From positions 50,383,001 to 50,447,000 of the forward strand of contig JAMJFZ010000107.1 in the NCBI GenBank assembly GCA_026225945.1: a stretch of 64,000 nucleotides of DNA, in the 5' to 3' direction. This DNA comes from Cricetomys ansorgei. Its lineage: Eukaryota > Chordata > Mammalia > Rodentia > Nesomyidae. This document shows, in pieces, positions 36,153 through 48,179 of the stretch. Numbering within the stretch: position 1 is the stretch's first letter; each line of letters opens with the position of its first letter. The position numbers were made by a program, and so were the translations under genes. The notes under the pieces are model-generated. The model was not told where the DNA came from. It saw only the letters and a list, made by a program, of their open reading frames with translations, and searched no databases.

Positions 36153-38830
36153 GAATGTGCCCTAGACTGCTGTCCAACTTGCAGAGTCTCCTGTTTCACC
36201 TTCCCAAACGCCGGGCTCAAAGCTGTGCATTAGCACACCCAGCTTCACAAGCTTTTCATTTGTCCCCTCATGACGTAAGTGTGTCTCTGTCGTGGGATCC
36301 GACTTCTCCTTCAGCCCTAAGGCATGCTCATGAAGTTCCTTTCATCCTGGTCAGACATTCTTGTGTAGAGAGATGAGGAACTTAGCTCATGACAAGTTCA
36401 GTTTGGGTTCAGATCTAGAAGCTTCTGTGGGTTCCTGAGATGAAGGATGTTTTAGTGCTAAGTATCTTACTGATGATCCAAAGGCCAGTTGGGCAGCAGG
36501 GAAGAGAACTGGGTCAGTCTGGCTCTGAGGAATAAAGACCACAGAGTCTTACATCAGCAGCGTGGGCAGCAGGAACGGAGCATGTGCAGCAGGAATGGGC
36601 TCCCCGGACACCTGTGTACATTCAAACTGCAGAGAAAAGAACATTTTTTTTTCTTAAACTTTTTGAAACAATAGAATATTGACTATAATATTTTCTTATA
36701 GAACACCTGTAAATATTTGTCATTAAAATATTGTCATGAAGCCAGAAAATATTTACTGTATGTATTTAAAGACAAGAAGCACACAACTTAAGTGATTTCA
36801 ATTTTTCGTTTCTGTTCCCCTCAGGTATATGTTATTTTCTAAATTGTTTTCCTGGCTTGTTTCTAAGTTTCACAGAGGAAACAACCTTATGGTGAATTAT
36901 GTGTAATTTCGCTCGCTACATGAATTGGAAGGAACTTTGCAAAGACAAGAGCTGTAAGACCTGTGTATTTTTTTAATTAAATTAAAGTTATGAAATCTAG
37001 GTACACAAAGAAGGTTCTGTTACTCTGTCAGGCTGATGAGAGACTTTCAGTATTTAAAAAAAAAATCAAACAAGCACATGCAATCAATGGCTGCTCTTAA
37101 AGTAGACTTAAGGATAATACATACTTTTTAAAGGTTCATAAATCAATAAAATAAAATTTGTAACATATATATGCATCTACTTTCCATCAAAGAAACTTTT
37201 TTAAGTTCTTGTTGAAATTTTATTTTTTATAATGAAGTATTTTACAATTCATGATAATGTGGCTTCATTTCACTCATGTTTGGGGGAAAATTCTAACGCA
37301 TTTAATCCCTTCCTGCCCCACTAACTTAATCTCAAGAACTTGCCTTCTGGGTTGCTTGTTTATTTTTTTCCTTTCCGAATGCTGCCATCTTCTGGTCAAA
37401 TTACATCACTTCGTGCACACAAAAGATCACAATATGAGGCAAATTTGCTTTCTACAAAAGCAAATTTTTGTCATTAAGAATGACCCAGTTGAGTTTGCCG
37501 AGCCTACGCAGCCTGAAATGGCTTCTCAGGAAGTGTGAGAGGTTAGATTCACAGAGAACATTCCAGGACTCATTGTGTATCACACAGAAAGTGCAACCAA
37601 GGGACAGACAAGACACTGTACCTCTGGGAACATGTGACTTTGTTTAATATATCTAAGAATTCATAGAAAACTTAATGTGCTGATTTAATATCAATTTGCT
37701 GTGATCATTTTCTACACACTTTATTTTCTAAGTGGTTCATCTTGGACGACTGGTTTCCACCAGTCTTTATTCTTCCTTCTATCATATCTGTAATCCCTGG
37801 ATATATACAGTTCTCGCCAAATGGCCAGTCATCAAGACTTAACATGTGAAGAGAATTCACTCAATAAGACAGGCATGATTCTTTTACCAAGTTTTTACCA
37901 AGTTTTAGGATTTAATGTGGGCTAGGAAGAGCCCGATTTATCTTTCATCATACATAAGATTTATGTTGATGAAAGCAGGATGTTTCTTTTCCAAGGCTTT
38001 GGAAAGATGTCATGAGGCATGGTCCTAAAGAAAGATGGAAAGTGCAGTGGGTGTTCTGAATTCCCTTCCTCCTGTTGGTAGCTGTGAATTCATGAAACAA
38101 CCGAGTCTTGCCCGACCCTGCATGGTCCAGTGCATCTACCTTCCCTGTCCCTTAAGAATGCCAACCTTCTGCTCTCGCATGTTCTGCACTAATCATTTCT
38201 TTCTCCGTATTCAAAGACTAGCTGATTAAAACATTCCTGAACCGAGACTAGAGGAAAGGGGCTGAGCTTCACAGCTGTGTATGATTTCAGAAATTAGAGC
38301 CCTGCTTCCACACATTGCTGAGCCAGTGCTCCGGGAAGCACAGGCTTAGACAAATACAGGAAGGAAGACGCTGGTCTGTGGCGAGTCCTAGGAATTTGGC
38401 CTCACTCACCTGCAGTATCCCACTCTTTCCCTGTTATTGAAGAAAGCAAGTAAATGCTCACAAGCATTGTTGAAGAATGTTCGCTGTAATGTGACATGTT
38501 CTCTAATGCAAAGTAAAAGTCATTCACCATTCATTCTTTTTCAGTTGGAAGATGCTAAGACTCTGATCAAGCATTCCCCTTTTTAGTGCTTTGGCTTGGA
38601 GCAGAAATAGGAGCAGTACAGTTTAAATCTTTCCAAACGTTGATATTCAGAATGTCATTATTCCCTGATACTTGATAACTGATATTAACTATATTTTTTC
38701 TTCTGCCCCACCCACTTCATTACCCAATACTCTGATACATTAATTACTCCATAAAATACTTGTGCTTTTTAAATTGGACTAGTTGTCCAATTGTACAGAG
38801 TAAATAAACTACCATTTAGTGCTCATTATA
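36153..38830. other. Non-coding stretch, nothing recognised
   Basis: Unique-looking sequence. It has an 11-base tandem duplication 'ttttaccaagt' near 37881-37902. Several frames of 60-95 codons lack splice or domain support. Confidence 0.4.
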
Positions 38831-38868
38831 TGTGGTGAAGATGATGATGGTGGTAGCGATGGTGGTGG

Positions 38869-38902
<34 letters not shown>

Positions 38903-38910
38903 GGTGGTGG
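38831..38910. repeat. (GAT)n/(GGT)n trinucleotide repeat
   Basis: Alternating GAT and GGT blocks ending in about nine GGT units. Confidence 0.95.
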
Positions 38911-40854
38911 AGTCATTAAATTTTCCAGTTTAGACAGAAGATTTAAAGAATTTCTAATGGACTCAACTTGACCTTTGCCCAGTTGTGTCAGAGGATTGAG
39001 TTTCCTATTCTACTGCATAGAGTACAAAACAAACTACATTTTCCTCTTCTAAACTGAGATCAATTGTATAAGGGCTAATTTAAACATGAAAATATATAGC
39101 TCTTTGATTTCCATACATACCGCTTTATGCAAAAAATGCTACTTTATATGCCCATAGAGTTTGTCTTTTATTCACACTTTTTCTATTTTATTCTATTCTG
39201 TCTGCTTTATTGGAGTACTGCACTTAGATTACATTGTGAAAAACCATATAAATCTAGAAATTATGCTGTTTGCATAAAACAAAGAACTATACATTTATAA
39301 ATCATTCCTAATATTCTCTAAAGGTATATATGCTTTATTTATTAAGGCAAAATGTATGCTTTGTGTGTTCTCTCATTTAGGATTTTACTATCAGTTTTAA
39401 AATCATTTTCATTTTAGTAAAATAATTAAACTAAGCTCTTTTAAAGGGATTCACAAAGGCTCAGTGAGTCTATGGACGTAACTCTCCTAACAGGACACAG
39501 TGTCTAGGATAACAAAATACTTTCTGCCTTAATTTATATAGTGAATGTGTTATTTGAGAGTAAGACAGAAATATCCTTCTGGTGAACTGACTACTTTACA
39601 TAATATATTTTTTGTGCTGCTTAAATCTTATGACAAAATCTTTGAGCCGTTTCACATTCTTGTGTTTTGGGTACTAAGGAGAAACACTCAAACAATTGAG
39701 GAGTTACCCAACCAAGACAATTGGGTTAACTGAGGAGATGAGACTATCAGTATCCCAGAAAGGATGTCCTTGTCTGGCATGTCCTAGAACAAGATAAGGA
39801 GCGATTTACTGAGTCGAATTCTCAGAAAGCCTGGAATGTTCTACCTCAGGGAAAACTGAAAGATGAAGAGAACAGCATGGAAAACTCCACAATACACAAT
39901 TGTATTCAGTATGACATTGGTGAATGTGGCCATTATCTGAGGAGCTGAGGACTGTGAAGAAGATTAACTCAGGCATCCCTCTTTGCCCTCTTCTTAATAG
40001 CTGTCACTGGGTTTGGGTTACAGCTCTTCTTGTAGTTTTCTGAAGGTGTGCTTTCTTGTTGCCTGGCCTGGGCCCACCCATGGTGGCTTCCTGGGATAGT
40101 AGTCGATGTAGCCCGGCGATCGTGTCTCACCAGGAATATTCCAAAGAGCATGCATCATAATGTATAAATGTATACATTCCTGGGATACTTGTTTCTTCGG
40201 CTTCTCAATGCTCACCACATGAGCCCTTTCCTATTAAACCAAAAAGGTTTTGTGTTAAACAGAATATTAAAATGAATAAGTATCCCCGGTTTCTGTGAGA
40301 TAAACATCATGTTTATGTCAGCTACCTTTCCTCTGTCAGTGGTGTGCTCTTTTCTCCTCCGGATGATGAAAACATACTTGAGCACACAGTTAAAATGTGA
40401 AGAAAGTTAATGAGCCATGTTTGATATAATTGTAGTGATTCAGATGTCAGCAAGTATGCATCAGTGTTTCGTGGGTGACAAATGACAAACACAAGCGCCG
40501 AGAGGAGGGCTTCTTCCCTGCATTGGTGCCTGAAGATGTGGGGTCCTCCTCATCAGTGCAGAGGAATGTGTTTGGATGTTTTCTTGAAATATGGTAAACT
40601 GACTCACACCCCCCCCGACCCTCAAGTAATACTAATGCTCATGTATGGAAATGGCCACAAAGAGCCAACGATTCCTATCGATCACAGTTCTCTCTATAAA
40701 TGTTTAATCTTTATTAGCAATTATTAAAGAAAGCATAATGTTGAACCTTTGACTTAGAATTTACTGGAGCTGTAGACCTAATCTCTAACAAAGGCCATTT
40801 GTTCTCATTTGAGCACATGTTTTGATACTTAATATCATATTTTCTAATATCAAA
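38911..40854. other. Non-coding stretch, nothing recognised
   Basis: AT-rich DNA; no splice-bounded coding frame was recognised. Confidence 0.4.
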
Positions 40855-40879
40855 CACACATACACACACACACACACAC
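40855..40879. repeat. (CA)n microsatellite
   Basis: CA run with one TA interruption. Confidence 0.92.
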
Positions 40880-41134
40880 TCCATTTTCAAAAGAAGTAGC
40901 AAGTAAAATGCAAGTGGTGATGAGGCAGGATTCTTCCCTCACAAGTAAAATGTAAAGCTTCCCTGAAATAAACCCCTGGCCTACTTTTGCATATTAGTTA
41001 TCTGCTCCCTCCATTCCCAGTTCAGCGTATTTTCAGGAGAATTTGGCTCTTTACAGCGTCCCATTCCCATGTCACATTGTATTTAGCTCCTTTATGGTAT
41101 TGTTGCTTAGTAATGATGATGCTTTCAAAAATCA

Positions 41135-41290
41135 AATACTGAATCTATTACTCATTGAATAATCACTTACTTTGTGCCTAGTATGTGCCAAGCATTGCTC
41201 AAGATGCCAGAGATACAACAGGCCTCCCTCGGGAGAGGTGTACAGTGAACAGAGGGATACACTAGCAACTAGCCACTTCCCACTCAGGAA
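41135..41290. mobile_element. Old L2/MIR-type repeat remnant
   Basis: 'ttactttgtgcctagtatgt', 'gccaagcattgctcaagatg' and 'ccagagatacaacaggcct' match the widespread 'ctatgtgccaggcactgtgctagg...ggatacaa' motif of ancient mammalian elements. Confidence 0.6.
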
Positions 41291-41574
41291 ACCTGTGGGG
41301 GATGCCTGAATTAGCATTGAGAGAATCAAGGAAAAAATGACACACAAAATCATTTGTTGACTACTTGAGGTCAGATGAATCTACCATATAGAGAGCCAAA
41401 GAAAGAAGTTCCCGGGTAAAAAGATCCGTGTGAGCAAAGCATTAGAAATGGGAAAGTACACCCGCTGCACTGTTGAGAAATAGCAGTAGTTCAGATTAAC
41501 ATCAAAATCAGAGGTGTCTAGTTCAGAACCTGCTTAGAGTTAGATCCAGTGTGTCTCCTGTCCACTACAGGTAG

Positions 41575-41612
41575 AAAGGGAGGGAGGGAAGGAGTTAGAC
41601 AGAGACAGGTAC
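41575..41612. repeat. Short GGGA/GACA purine-rich repeat
   Basis: 'aaagggagggagggaaggag' followed by 'agacagagacag'. Confidence 0.6.
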
Positions 41613-41959
41613 AGAGAGATGAGAGACATGGGTAAGGGGGAAAATCCATGCATCAAAATGACTCTAGAGAAGTAGATTGATTCGAAGATTGTTACAACTG
41701 TCTAGGAACAAAATGATGATTTCTGAATTAAATTATGAGGAATTCAGAAGAAGAGGTGTAGATCAATCCAAAAATACATTAAAGGATTGCTGTCTCTATA
41801 ATGAAGTCATTTGTCCTATATACAAAATAAAGGAGAGGGGGAAATAAGAGTGCTCAATGACTGAGCAGCTGGAAAATAATGGTGTCAAGATAGGCAACAT
41901 CTTTGCTCTCTATTTTTCCTTCTTAAAACAACCTTCAACTTTCATGTAAGAACCCTGAT

Positions 41960-42560
41960 CTAGTTGGCTTTCTATTTCTATGATAAAACAACATGAGCAA
42001 AATCAACTTGGGGAGGAAAGAGTTTATTTAGCTTCTACAACTGGACAATGGTCTGTTGTGGAGGAAAGTCAAGGCAGGAACCTAGAAGCAGGAGCTGAAA
42101 TAGAGACATGGAGGAACACTGCTTCCTGGCTCACACCCCTGGCTTGCTCAGCCTGCTTTTTTATACACCTAGGATCACCTGCCCAGGCGGTGATACCATC
42201 CACAGTAGTCTCGGCCAGTGGACCCCTTTGGCGGTTGAATGGCCCTTTCACAGTAGTCACCTAAGACCTCCCTCGTGTCAGCTATTTACATTGCAATTCG
42301 AAATAGCAGCAAAAGTATAGTTAGGAAGTAGTGACGCAAACAGTTTATGATTGGGGATCACTACAACATGAGACACTGTATTAAAGGGTTGAAGCATTAG
42401 GAAGGTTGAGAATCACTGGTCCAGGCCATCCCACATTAATCCTTAATCAAGAAAATGCCCTACAGCCCAGTCAGATGGAGGCATTTTGACATTTGAAATT
42501 CTGTCTTCCCAGATGACCCTAGCCTGTGTCAAAGTGACAAAAACTATCATAGACTCCACC
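41960..42560 (-). mobile_element. Rodent ~400-bp interspersed repeat, copy 3, antisense, interrupted
   Basis: 'tttctatttctatgataaaa', 'aacttggggaggaaagagtt', 'ctggcttgctcagcctgctt', then after an insert 'aatcaagaaaatgccctaca', 'gatggaggcattttgacatt' and 'gatgaccctagcctgtgtca', which are the inverse of blocks seen at 58145. A URR1 fragment splits it. The plus-strand frame over it is repeat-derived. Confidence 0.85.
42277..42418 (-). mobile_element. URR1-type hAT MITE fragment, nested in copy 3
   Basis: Read on the minus strand it begins near the terminal inverted repeat ('agtgattctcaaccttccta') and continues through the complement of 'gaagtagtgacgcaaacagt' and 'atttacattgcaattcgaaa', parallel to the full copy at 44827. 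One end is missing. It sits inside the older rodent repeat. Confidence 0.8.
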
Positions 42561-42569
42561 CTAGACAAG

Positions 42570-43660
42570 ACGCTATACTTGGTTCCTATGATATAACCAA
42601 GCTATCCTAAAAACAAAGGCCTCAGCTCCCCAGACCAGTGTATGAATGTGTGTCTATGTTGGCAATAGGAATGGCAAAGTCAGGATTCTCATGTCCTTAG
42701 CTAGTCCAATTATGCTTTCAAAATCAGCGATTTGTAGGTGATTCTATAAAAGGCTGCTTCATTTGCATTGCATTTAGGGTAGCAAGGATCTGAGGCTTTG
42801 GCTGCCTCATTCTAAGAAGTCCCAAGAATGTAGGCAAGAGAGAAATAGAGTTTAGTAGGAGCAAGAAGAAGTGCATTTTGGTGAAATTTTGTTTGAACCC
42901 TGATTTGAGCCACACTGGAAAACAGCCCTTACAACTGCAAGGTATGTTTGAGCCATTTATAGAATAGAATCCTAGGTCATAGAATAGCCAGAGACAGTGA
43001 CTAGAAAGCAGTATAAACACACATTTGGAGCTGCAAGGAGAAGACAGTCTCAAGTGCTATCCACAGATAATGACTTTAAACAGGTGATAAATACCCCGTA
43101 CACAAAGAAGGGACTGTGATAAAACCATGGCGACAGTAACATTCAGTCAGTTAGCCATTCAATCAGTTAGTCAGCAAGTTCTGGTCCAACTCCTCTTCTA
43201 TGTCAAGGGCATGAAGCCGTGCATGAAGTTGACCACAATACCAATAAATGAAACGGCAAGTTGATGGGACTTTAGAGCCAATGCTTATTGAAAGACACCA
43301 AACCAACCAAATGAGTATATTCAGCGTGTTTAACAATAGTTATATGCCCTCAGAAGAATGGATGATATGCGGACTTTTAGAAAATGTAACCAAATGAGCT
43401 TCACTAAGCAGCTGACTTTAGTATTTTGAGTTAAGATTAGGAAGAAGTGAAATAATGCTACATGTTTACCTGGGAAGGACATAGCAGGTGTGCTAAGAAA
43501 AGCTGCAAGAAAGTCATTGAGCAAGAAACTAAGAGGGACAAACCACAGGCCACTGAAAGGATCACTGATTTATCCCCCCCTCCCAGCTTTGTAATTATTG
43601 TACTCAGCATGTAAACTTACAGGATTCATGATAACATTTTCCTATACAGCATTTCAGATG
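42570..43660. other. Non-coding stretch, nothing recognised
   Basis: No supported gene. A short imperfect CAGTTAG repeat lies at about 43144-43175. Confidence 0.4.
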
Positions 43661-43663
43661 CAT

Positions 43664-43771
43664 CATATATATATATGTATATGTACATATATAGAGATGT
43701 ATGTGAATATATATCATATATAGAGATGTATATGATATATATGTATATGTACATATGTGTGTGTGCGTGTG
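43664..43771. repeat. AT/TATG-rich self-complementary repeat
   Basis: 'atatatagagatgtat' and 'gtatatgtacatat' each occur twice within about 100 bases, mixed with TA runs and a terminal TG run. Much of it can pair with itself. Confidence 0.9.
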
Positions 43772-44356
43772 TCATTGTTCTTGCCTCACAACTACCTCTT
43801 TGTCTGCCAACCTCACTGATCAAGGGCATTGGATTCAATTCTGCATAAGATGAAAAGCCAGGAGAGAGTTCTGAGTAGAAATGGCACGTGATCTTACTTG
43901 GCTTTCCAACGGACAGTATGTAGGGACCAGCAGTGACGAACCACATGAGATCAGTTAGGAGAGAAACCTAACAGTCCAGGCAGAGAGGTCAGAGGCTGGA
44001 CTAATGTTGCTGACATTCTAAATAGAATTTTCAGGGGGTGGAGGATAGGATCAAGAAGGTTATCTACAGTCTGTTGGAGAAAGAAGTTGAGATGACTTCC
44101 AGGTTTCTTCTGGATCTCCTAAGAGAATAAGAGAAAAAAAAAAACTTCCAAAGAAATAGAATCAGAGTATCCCCAAATTAAAAGAACATGCTGTTACAGA
44201 GAGCAAAAAAATAAAATATTATTGTTCTAGGAAGCATTCTTTACTTTTTTGCAAATGTAAAAGCTATGAACATGTTAGGAACCAAAATTCCCCATTTGGT
44301 TTAACAAAAACAATAAGAAGAATCACCCTTTAATGATTTGGGTGAAATCAATTCCA

Positions 44357-44418
44357 ATATTTATTTATTTATTTATTTATTTATTTACTTACTTACTTAC
44401 TTACATACTTATTTATTA
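44357..44418. repeat. (TTTA)n/(TTAC)n tetranucleotide repeat
   Basis: About seven TTTA units change to TTAC units, then decay. Confidence 0.95.
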
Positions 44419-44826
44419 CTTGGCAAGCTCCCCCCCTCAAAAAAAAAAGTTGAATGGCAACATTATGAAAAGATTTATGATTAGATTGAACAGAAAGAAA
44501 AAAAAAAACCTTTATGGAATTCATTCAAATCTCCAAGTCTGCTCTATACACAGCACAATAGCACACAGTATATCACACAGTTCAGGTCTCTAGGTATTTA
44601 TGCATTGCTGAGAATGTATATGTGAATGAGAATCAAGAATAGAGCAGTCACAGCATAGTAGCAGTTACAAGGTTAGCCAGCAGAAGAGGTTCCACACAAG
44701 AAAGTGGAAAGATTACTGGAATGAACTCCAGTCAAGTACCCTGTGACCCAGGGAAGAAGCAGAGACATTGATCTTGAAAGTTCTGAGTCTTATGGAGACA
44801 TCACCTTGCCAAGGAGAAGTCTAAGC

Positions 44827-45051
44827 CAGTGGTCCTCAACCTTCCTAATGCTGTGACCCTTTCAGACAGTTCCTAATGTTGTGGTGCCCCCCCAACCATA
44901 AAATTATTTTTGTTCCTACTTCATAACTGTAATTTTGCTAATGTTATGAATTGTAATGTAGATATCTGATATTCAGATGGTCTTCGGTGACCCCTGTGAA
45001 AGGTTCATTTGACTTCCAAGGGGGTTGTAACCCACAGGTTGAGAACTGCAG
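44827..45051 (+). mobile_element. URR1-type hAT-Charlie MITE, apparently full length
   Basis: It begins 'cagtggtcctcaaccttcct' and ends 'aacccacaggttgagaactg', so the ends form the terminal inverted repeats expected of this rodent hAT family (CAGTGGTTCTCAACC type). Internal 'aaccataaaattatttttgt' and 'tcataactgtaattttgcta' also fit. The 8 bases on each side (GTCTAAGC and GTCTAGGG) agree at 6 of 8, consistent with a decayed hAT target-site duplication. It is non-coding and cannot move without a transposase in trans. Confidence 0.92.
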
Positions 45052-45059
45052 GTCTAGGG

Positions 45060-46780
45060 CTTGCCATTTGCATCCCCTCTACAAAAGCTCTCTAGTGTTC
45101 TTGCCTGAGCTTGGGCAGAAAGACACAGAAATGAAGTGAAGACTGATGGTCTCCGTCCAGAGCTGCTTATTTGCCTCCTCCTAGGACTTTATCTTCCTGG
45201 GTTAGAGTATTCACCTTCAAAGATTGGACTACCACTCATGACCAGCCTACAAAAAAAAAACATTCAGGCAATTATTGGCAGGATCTGTCTTGACCACCAG
45301 ATCAAAATGCTTAAACACTACCAAGCTTGTAGTATGTGTTTAATAGTAGGTGCTGACAAAGTTAAAGTACACTGACTCCACAAAGCGAATAAGCTCAGAG
45401 ATGATCTGGTCAGGGCGCTATGGAACTTGGGTTACTAGCTACCCCTCTTAATGTGCTGGGCTACGGGAAGCCTGATTTGGGGCAGCCAGTTGGACTAACT
45501 GTAGAGATGCCTCCTCTCCAAGTCTGTACTTATATGGTACCCATGCAGTACACATTCAGCTGCAGTAAAGAAATTGATCTGGGTTTGGTCCGCAGTCACC
45601 TGACTGAAGGGTTTTCCTGATTCACCCTGCATTTTAAAGTCCAGGTCTTTAAGGTTTCTCTATGGTCTGTTCCCTCCCCTGTCTCTTTGCAGGAGATGAA
45701 AGTGCTTTTCCAGACAGGCCTGCTGTGAGTGACTTCATGGAAATGAATATCCCTGAGTCCTTGTGTGCCTCTCACATGGGGAACTCCTCATATTTATTTA
45801 TTTTCAAGAATAGGACTGGGAGGTAGACATTTCCATGAACAGTTGAATCATTTTTTAAAAACTAGGAATTCTCGTCGGTGAGACATGCCTCACATTCCCG
45901 CCTCCCCACTTCAGGCAGTTATGTGCTACTAAATATTCGGTGGAAATGACACATGTCTGGAAGCCTAGGAGGAGAGGCTGCTGATCAGGGATACACAATG
46001 AAGGTGTTGTGTGTGGTTAATTGAGGAAGGCAGACTCCCAGATCAGGAATAAAATGAAATCTGTGACATCTGAAATTATCTGGCATGAGTCCCTGTAAAG
46101 ACTCAAAGTTTCTTATTTTTGAGCCCTGATCACACCTACCGTTGAACCATCCCACTTCCCAGAATATTTTGGAAACAGAGTACATTGAGATCAACTGAGG
46201 CCAGTAATTTCTCCTCTTGGAGAGCTCACTGTGAGTCAAAGGGCACTGAAGGGATGGATCAGCTCCTCACACAGCCCTAGATACCAGCAGGCTAGCAGGC
46301 GGCTGACTCACTTCACCCTACAACTTAGCACGCTTCTCTTCCAAAAGGAAATATCAATCTGACTCAAAGTATTTCTCTCATGATGATTTGTCAACAGAAG
46401 GATCCCTACAGGGCATGCTCTTGACCTCTGTGAGGAGTAAGAGGATTGCAGTTGTGAAATGGAAATTGAATGGGGAATTCATTTGCTAAGGATTATACTA
46501 CATGGAATGCAGATAGAATCAAATGTAAGCTAAGCATCAGAACAGGAAGACATTTGTCCCAGTTGAAGAAAATGTTGAAAGTCTCTGGACACAGATTTAT
46601 CAGGCGCATCCAAATGTGGCAAGAGTTTAGCCCTTGACAAAATATGAGGTTCATCTTAAAAGCATGGGGAATTTGGCAATTCTTATTCAGGACATTGAAA
46701 AGAATCTTAGATATTAATCACTGTTTCAATGGGATACAAGTAAATGAATTAGAAATATGAGGGGTTTTTTTTCCTTAATG
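45060..46780. other. Non-coding stretch, nothing recognised
   Basis: No supported exon or repeat family. Confidence 0.4.
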
Positions 46781-46810
46781 TAATTTAATGTAAACATTTA
46801 CATTAAATTA
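46781..46810. repeat. Perfect AT-rich inverted repeat, 14-bp arms
   Basis: TAATTTAATGTAAA, two bases (CA), then TTTACATTAAATTA, an exact reverse complement. Confidence 0.95.
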
Positions 46811-47106
46811 GGGTAGGGAAATGGTGGGTTTCAATAAATGCTTGAAAAGTTTTCAAAGACACCTAACAGCATGTGACAATTTGAATTCACCCGTCCCTAG
46901 TCCAAAAGAGGAATCTGTGCAAGTGTGAAGACTTATGTGCCAGAACTCAAGACTGTGAGACAGTGGGGTTGAAAGCAGTGCTTGACTGCAATGAAAGGCA
47001 GAGCGGGATGTGAACCCAAAGAGGAAGCAGGTGCATGGACCCCCAGCAGTGGTCAGCGCGTCATCCAAGAAGCCAGAGCAGGGCTTCATTGTTTTCTCTC
47101 TTTTCT

Positions 47107-47160
47107 TATGGGGGCTAGAGAGATGTCTCCAGGGTTAAGAAGACTGGTTGCTCTTTCAGT
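47107..47160 (+). mobile_element. B2/B3 SINE head, sense, truncated
   Basis: 'ggggctagagagatgtctcc' followed by 'agggttaagaagactggttg' and 'ctctttcag' is the tRNA-like head of a B2/B3. The sequence then diverges; a CA-rich stretch near 47295-47335 may be the remnant tail. Confidence 0.7.
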
Positions 47161-47839
47161 GGTTTTCTCCTTTCTCCTTTTCATGCCCCTGTCTCTTTCC
47201 TCTGAAGCCAAAGTCCAGCAGTCTATCGTCCAAGATCCTGACTGAGAGCTCCTGTGGTAAAAGAAAGGGATGGGAACATAGATGTGGTCAAAATACATAC
47301 AGACGCACAAACCCACATAGGTACACATGCATACCTCCTATTAAGTCTCAAGTCATGAGTAACATAGACACTACTGTAGGAATTTCTTTCCATTTTCAAA
47401 GAGCTTCTTGGAGCCCAGAAAGGGTTAAGGGAGTATGTACCTTTGTACCTGATTGTCTTTAGCCAAGTAAAGCAAATGCCATACAGGCATGCAGCTTTGT
47501 TCTTGAGTGTTCGAGTTGTAGTTCTGTTGCCAAGCCTGAAGAGTTCCAAGTAAAATCCATGTTGCAATCACCGAATACTGAGAAATGTTTGAGCACGCTT
47601 GGCAGGATTAGATTGCGTTGCTTTCTGCAAGCCTGCTGAAAAACAAAGTCCTAAGAATCTTTTGCATGGTGTTTTTGTAGTTGCTCTTGCTGTTTGCTTT
47701 GGTTTGCTGTTTTATTTTTGTTTTGTGGGGAGAACACATGAAAAATACTTTAACCAATGACCTTAGATTCCATATCATACCTAAAGGATTTGCCTTAATT
47801 TATTCTTCACCTCTCCTGGGCCGGGAGGGATGGTTTTTA

Positions 47840-47950
47840 GAGGAAGAGGTAAGGTCAATTTCCACTTCAGTCACTAGCCTTATGATCTTGGGCAGAATTG
47901 ATTGTCTGAGCTGCAAGTGTGTTAATCCATCAAGTAGGGTTAATTGTACT
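47840..47950 (+). mobile_element. MIR SINE fragment, sense
   Basis: 'cagtcactagccttatgatc' and 'ttgggcagaattgattgtct' then 'gagctgcaagtgtgttaatc' parallel the MIR 'ccttgggcaagtcacttaacctctctgagcctcag' region. Confidence 0.6.
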
Positions 47951-48130
47951 TAGTAGCTTTCTGGTTCTCAAGAACTCTAAGAGTACATGCAAATGCTTAG
48001 CATTCATTTTTTGGGTGACATATGCTGAGTTCTTATAGGTCATGTGTAGAGAGCACACTACAGAACCAGTCAGGAAAGAAGGGCACTGCCCTCAGGGGCA
48101 AGTATTCCAAGGAGGAAATCTCCCAACTAC

Positions 48131-48171
48131 AAAAAAACAAACAAACAAACAAAAAAAAAAAACCAACAACA
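48131..48171. repeat. A-rich (AAAC)n simple repeat
   Basis: A7, several CAAA units, A12 and a CAA tail. Confidence 0.9.
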
Positions 48172-48179
48172 AAGTGAAA

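Noticed and set aside
41980..42264. 94-codon plus-strand frame
   Set aside because: It lies inside a dispersed rodent repeat.
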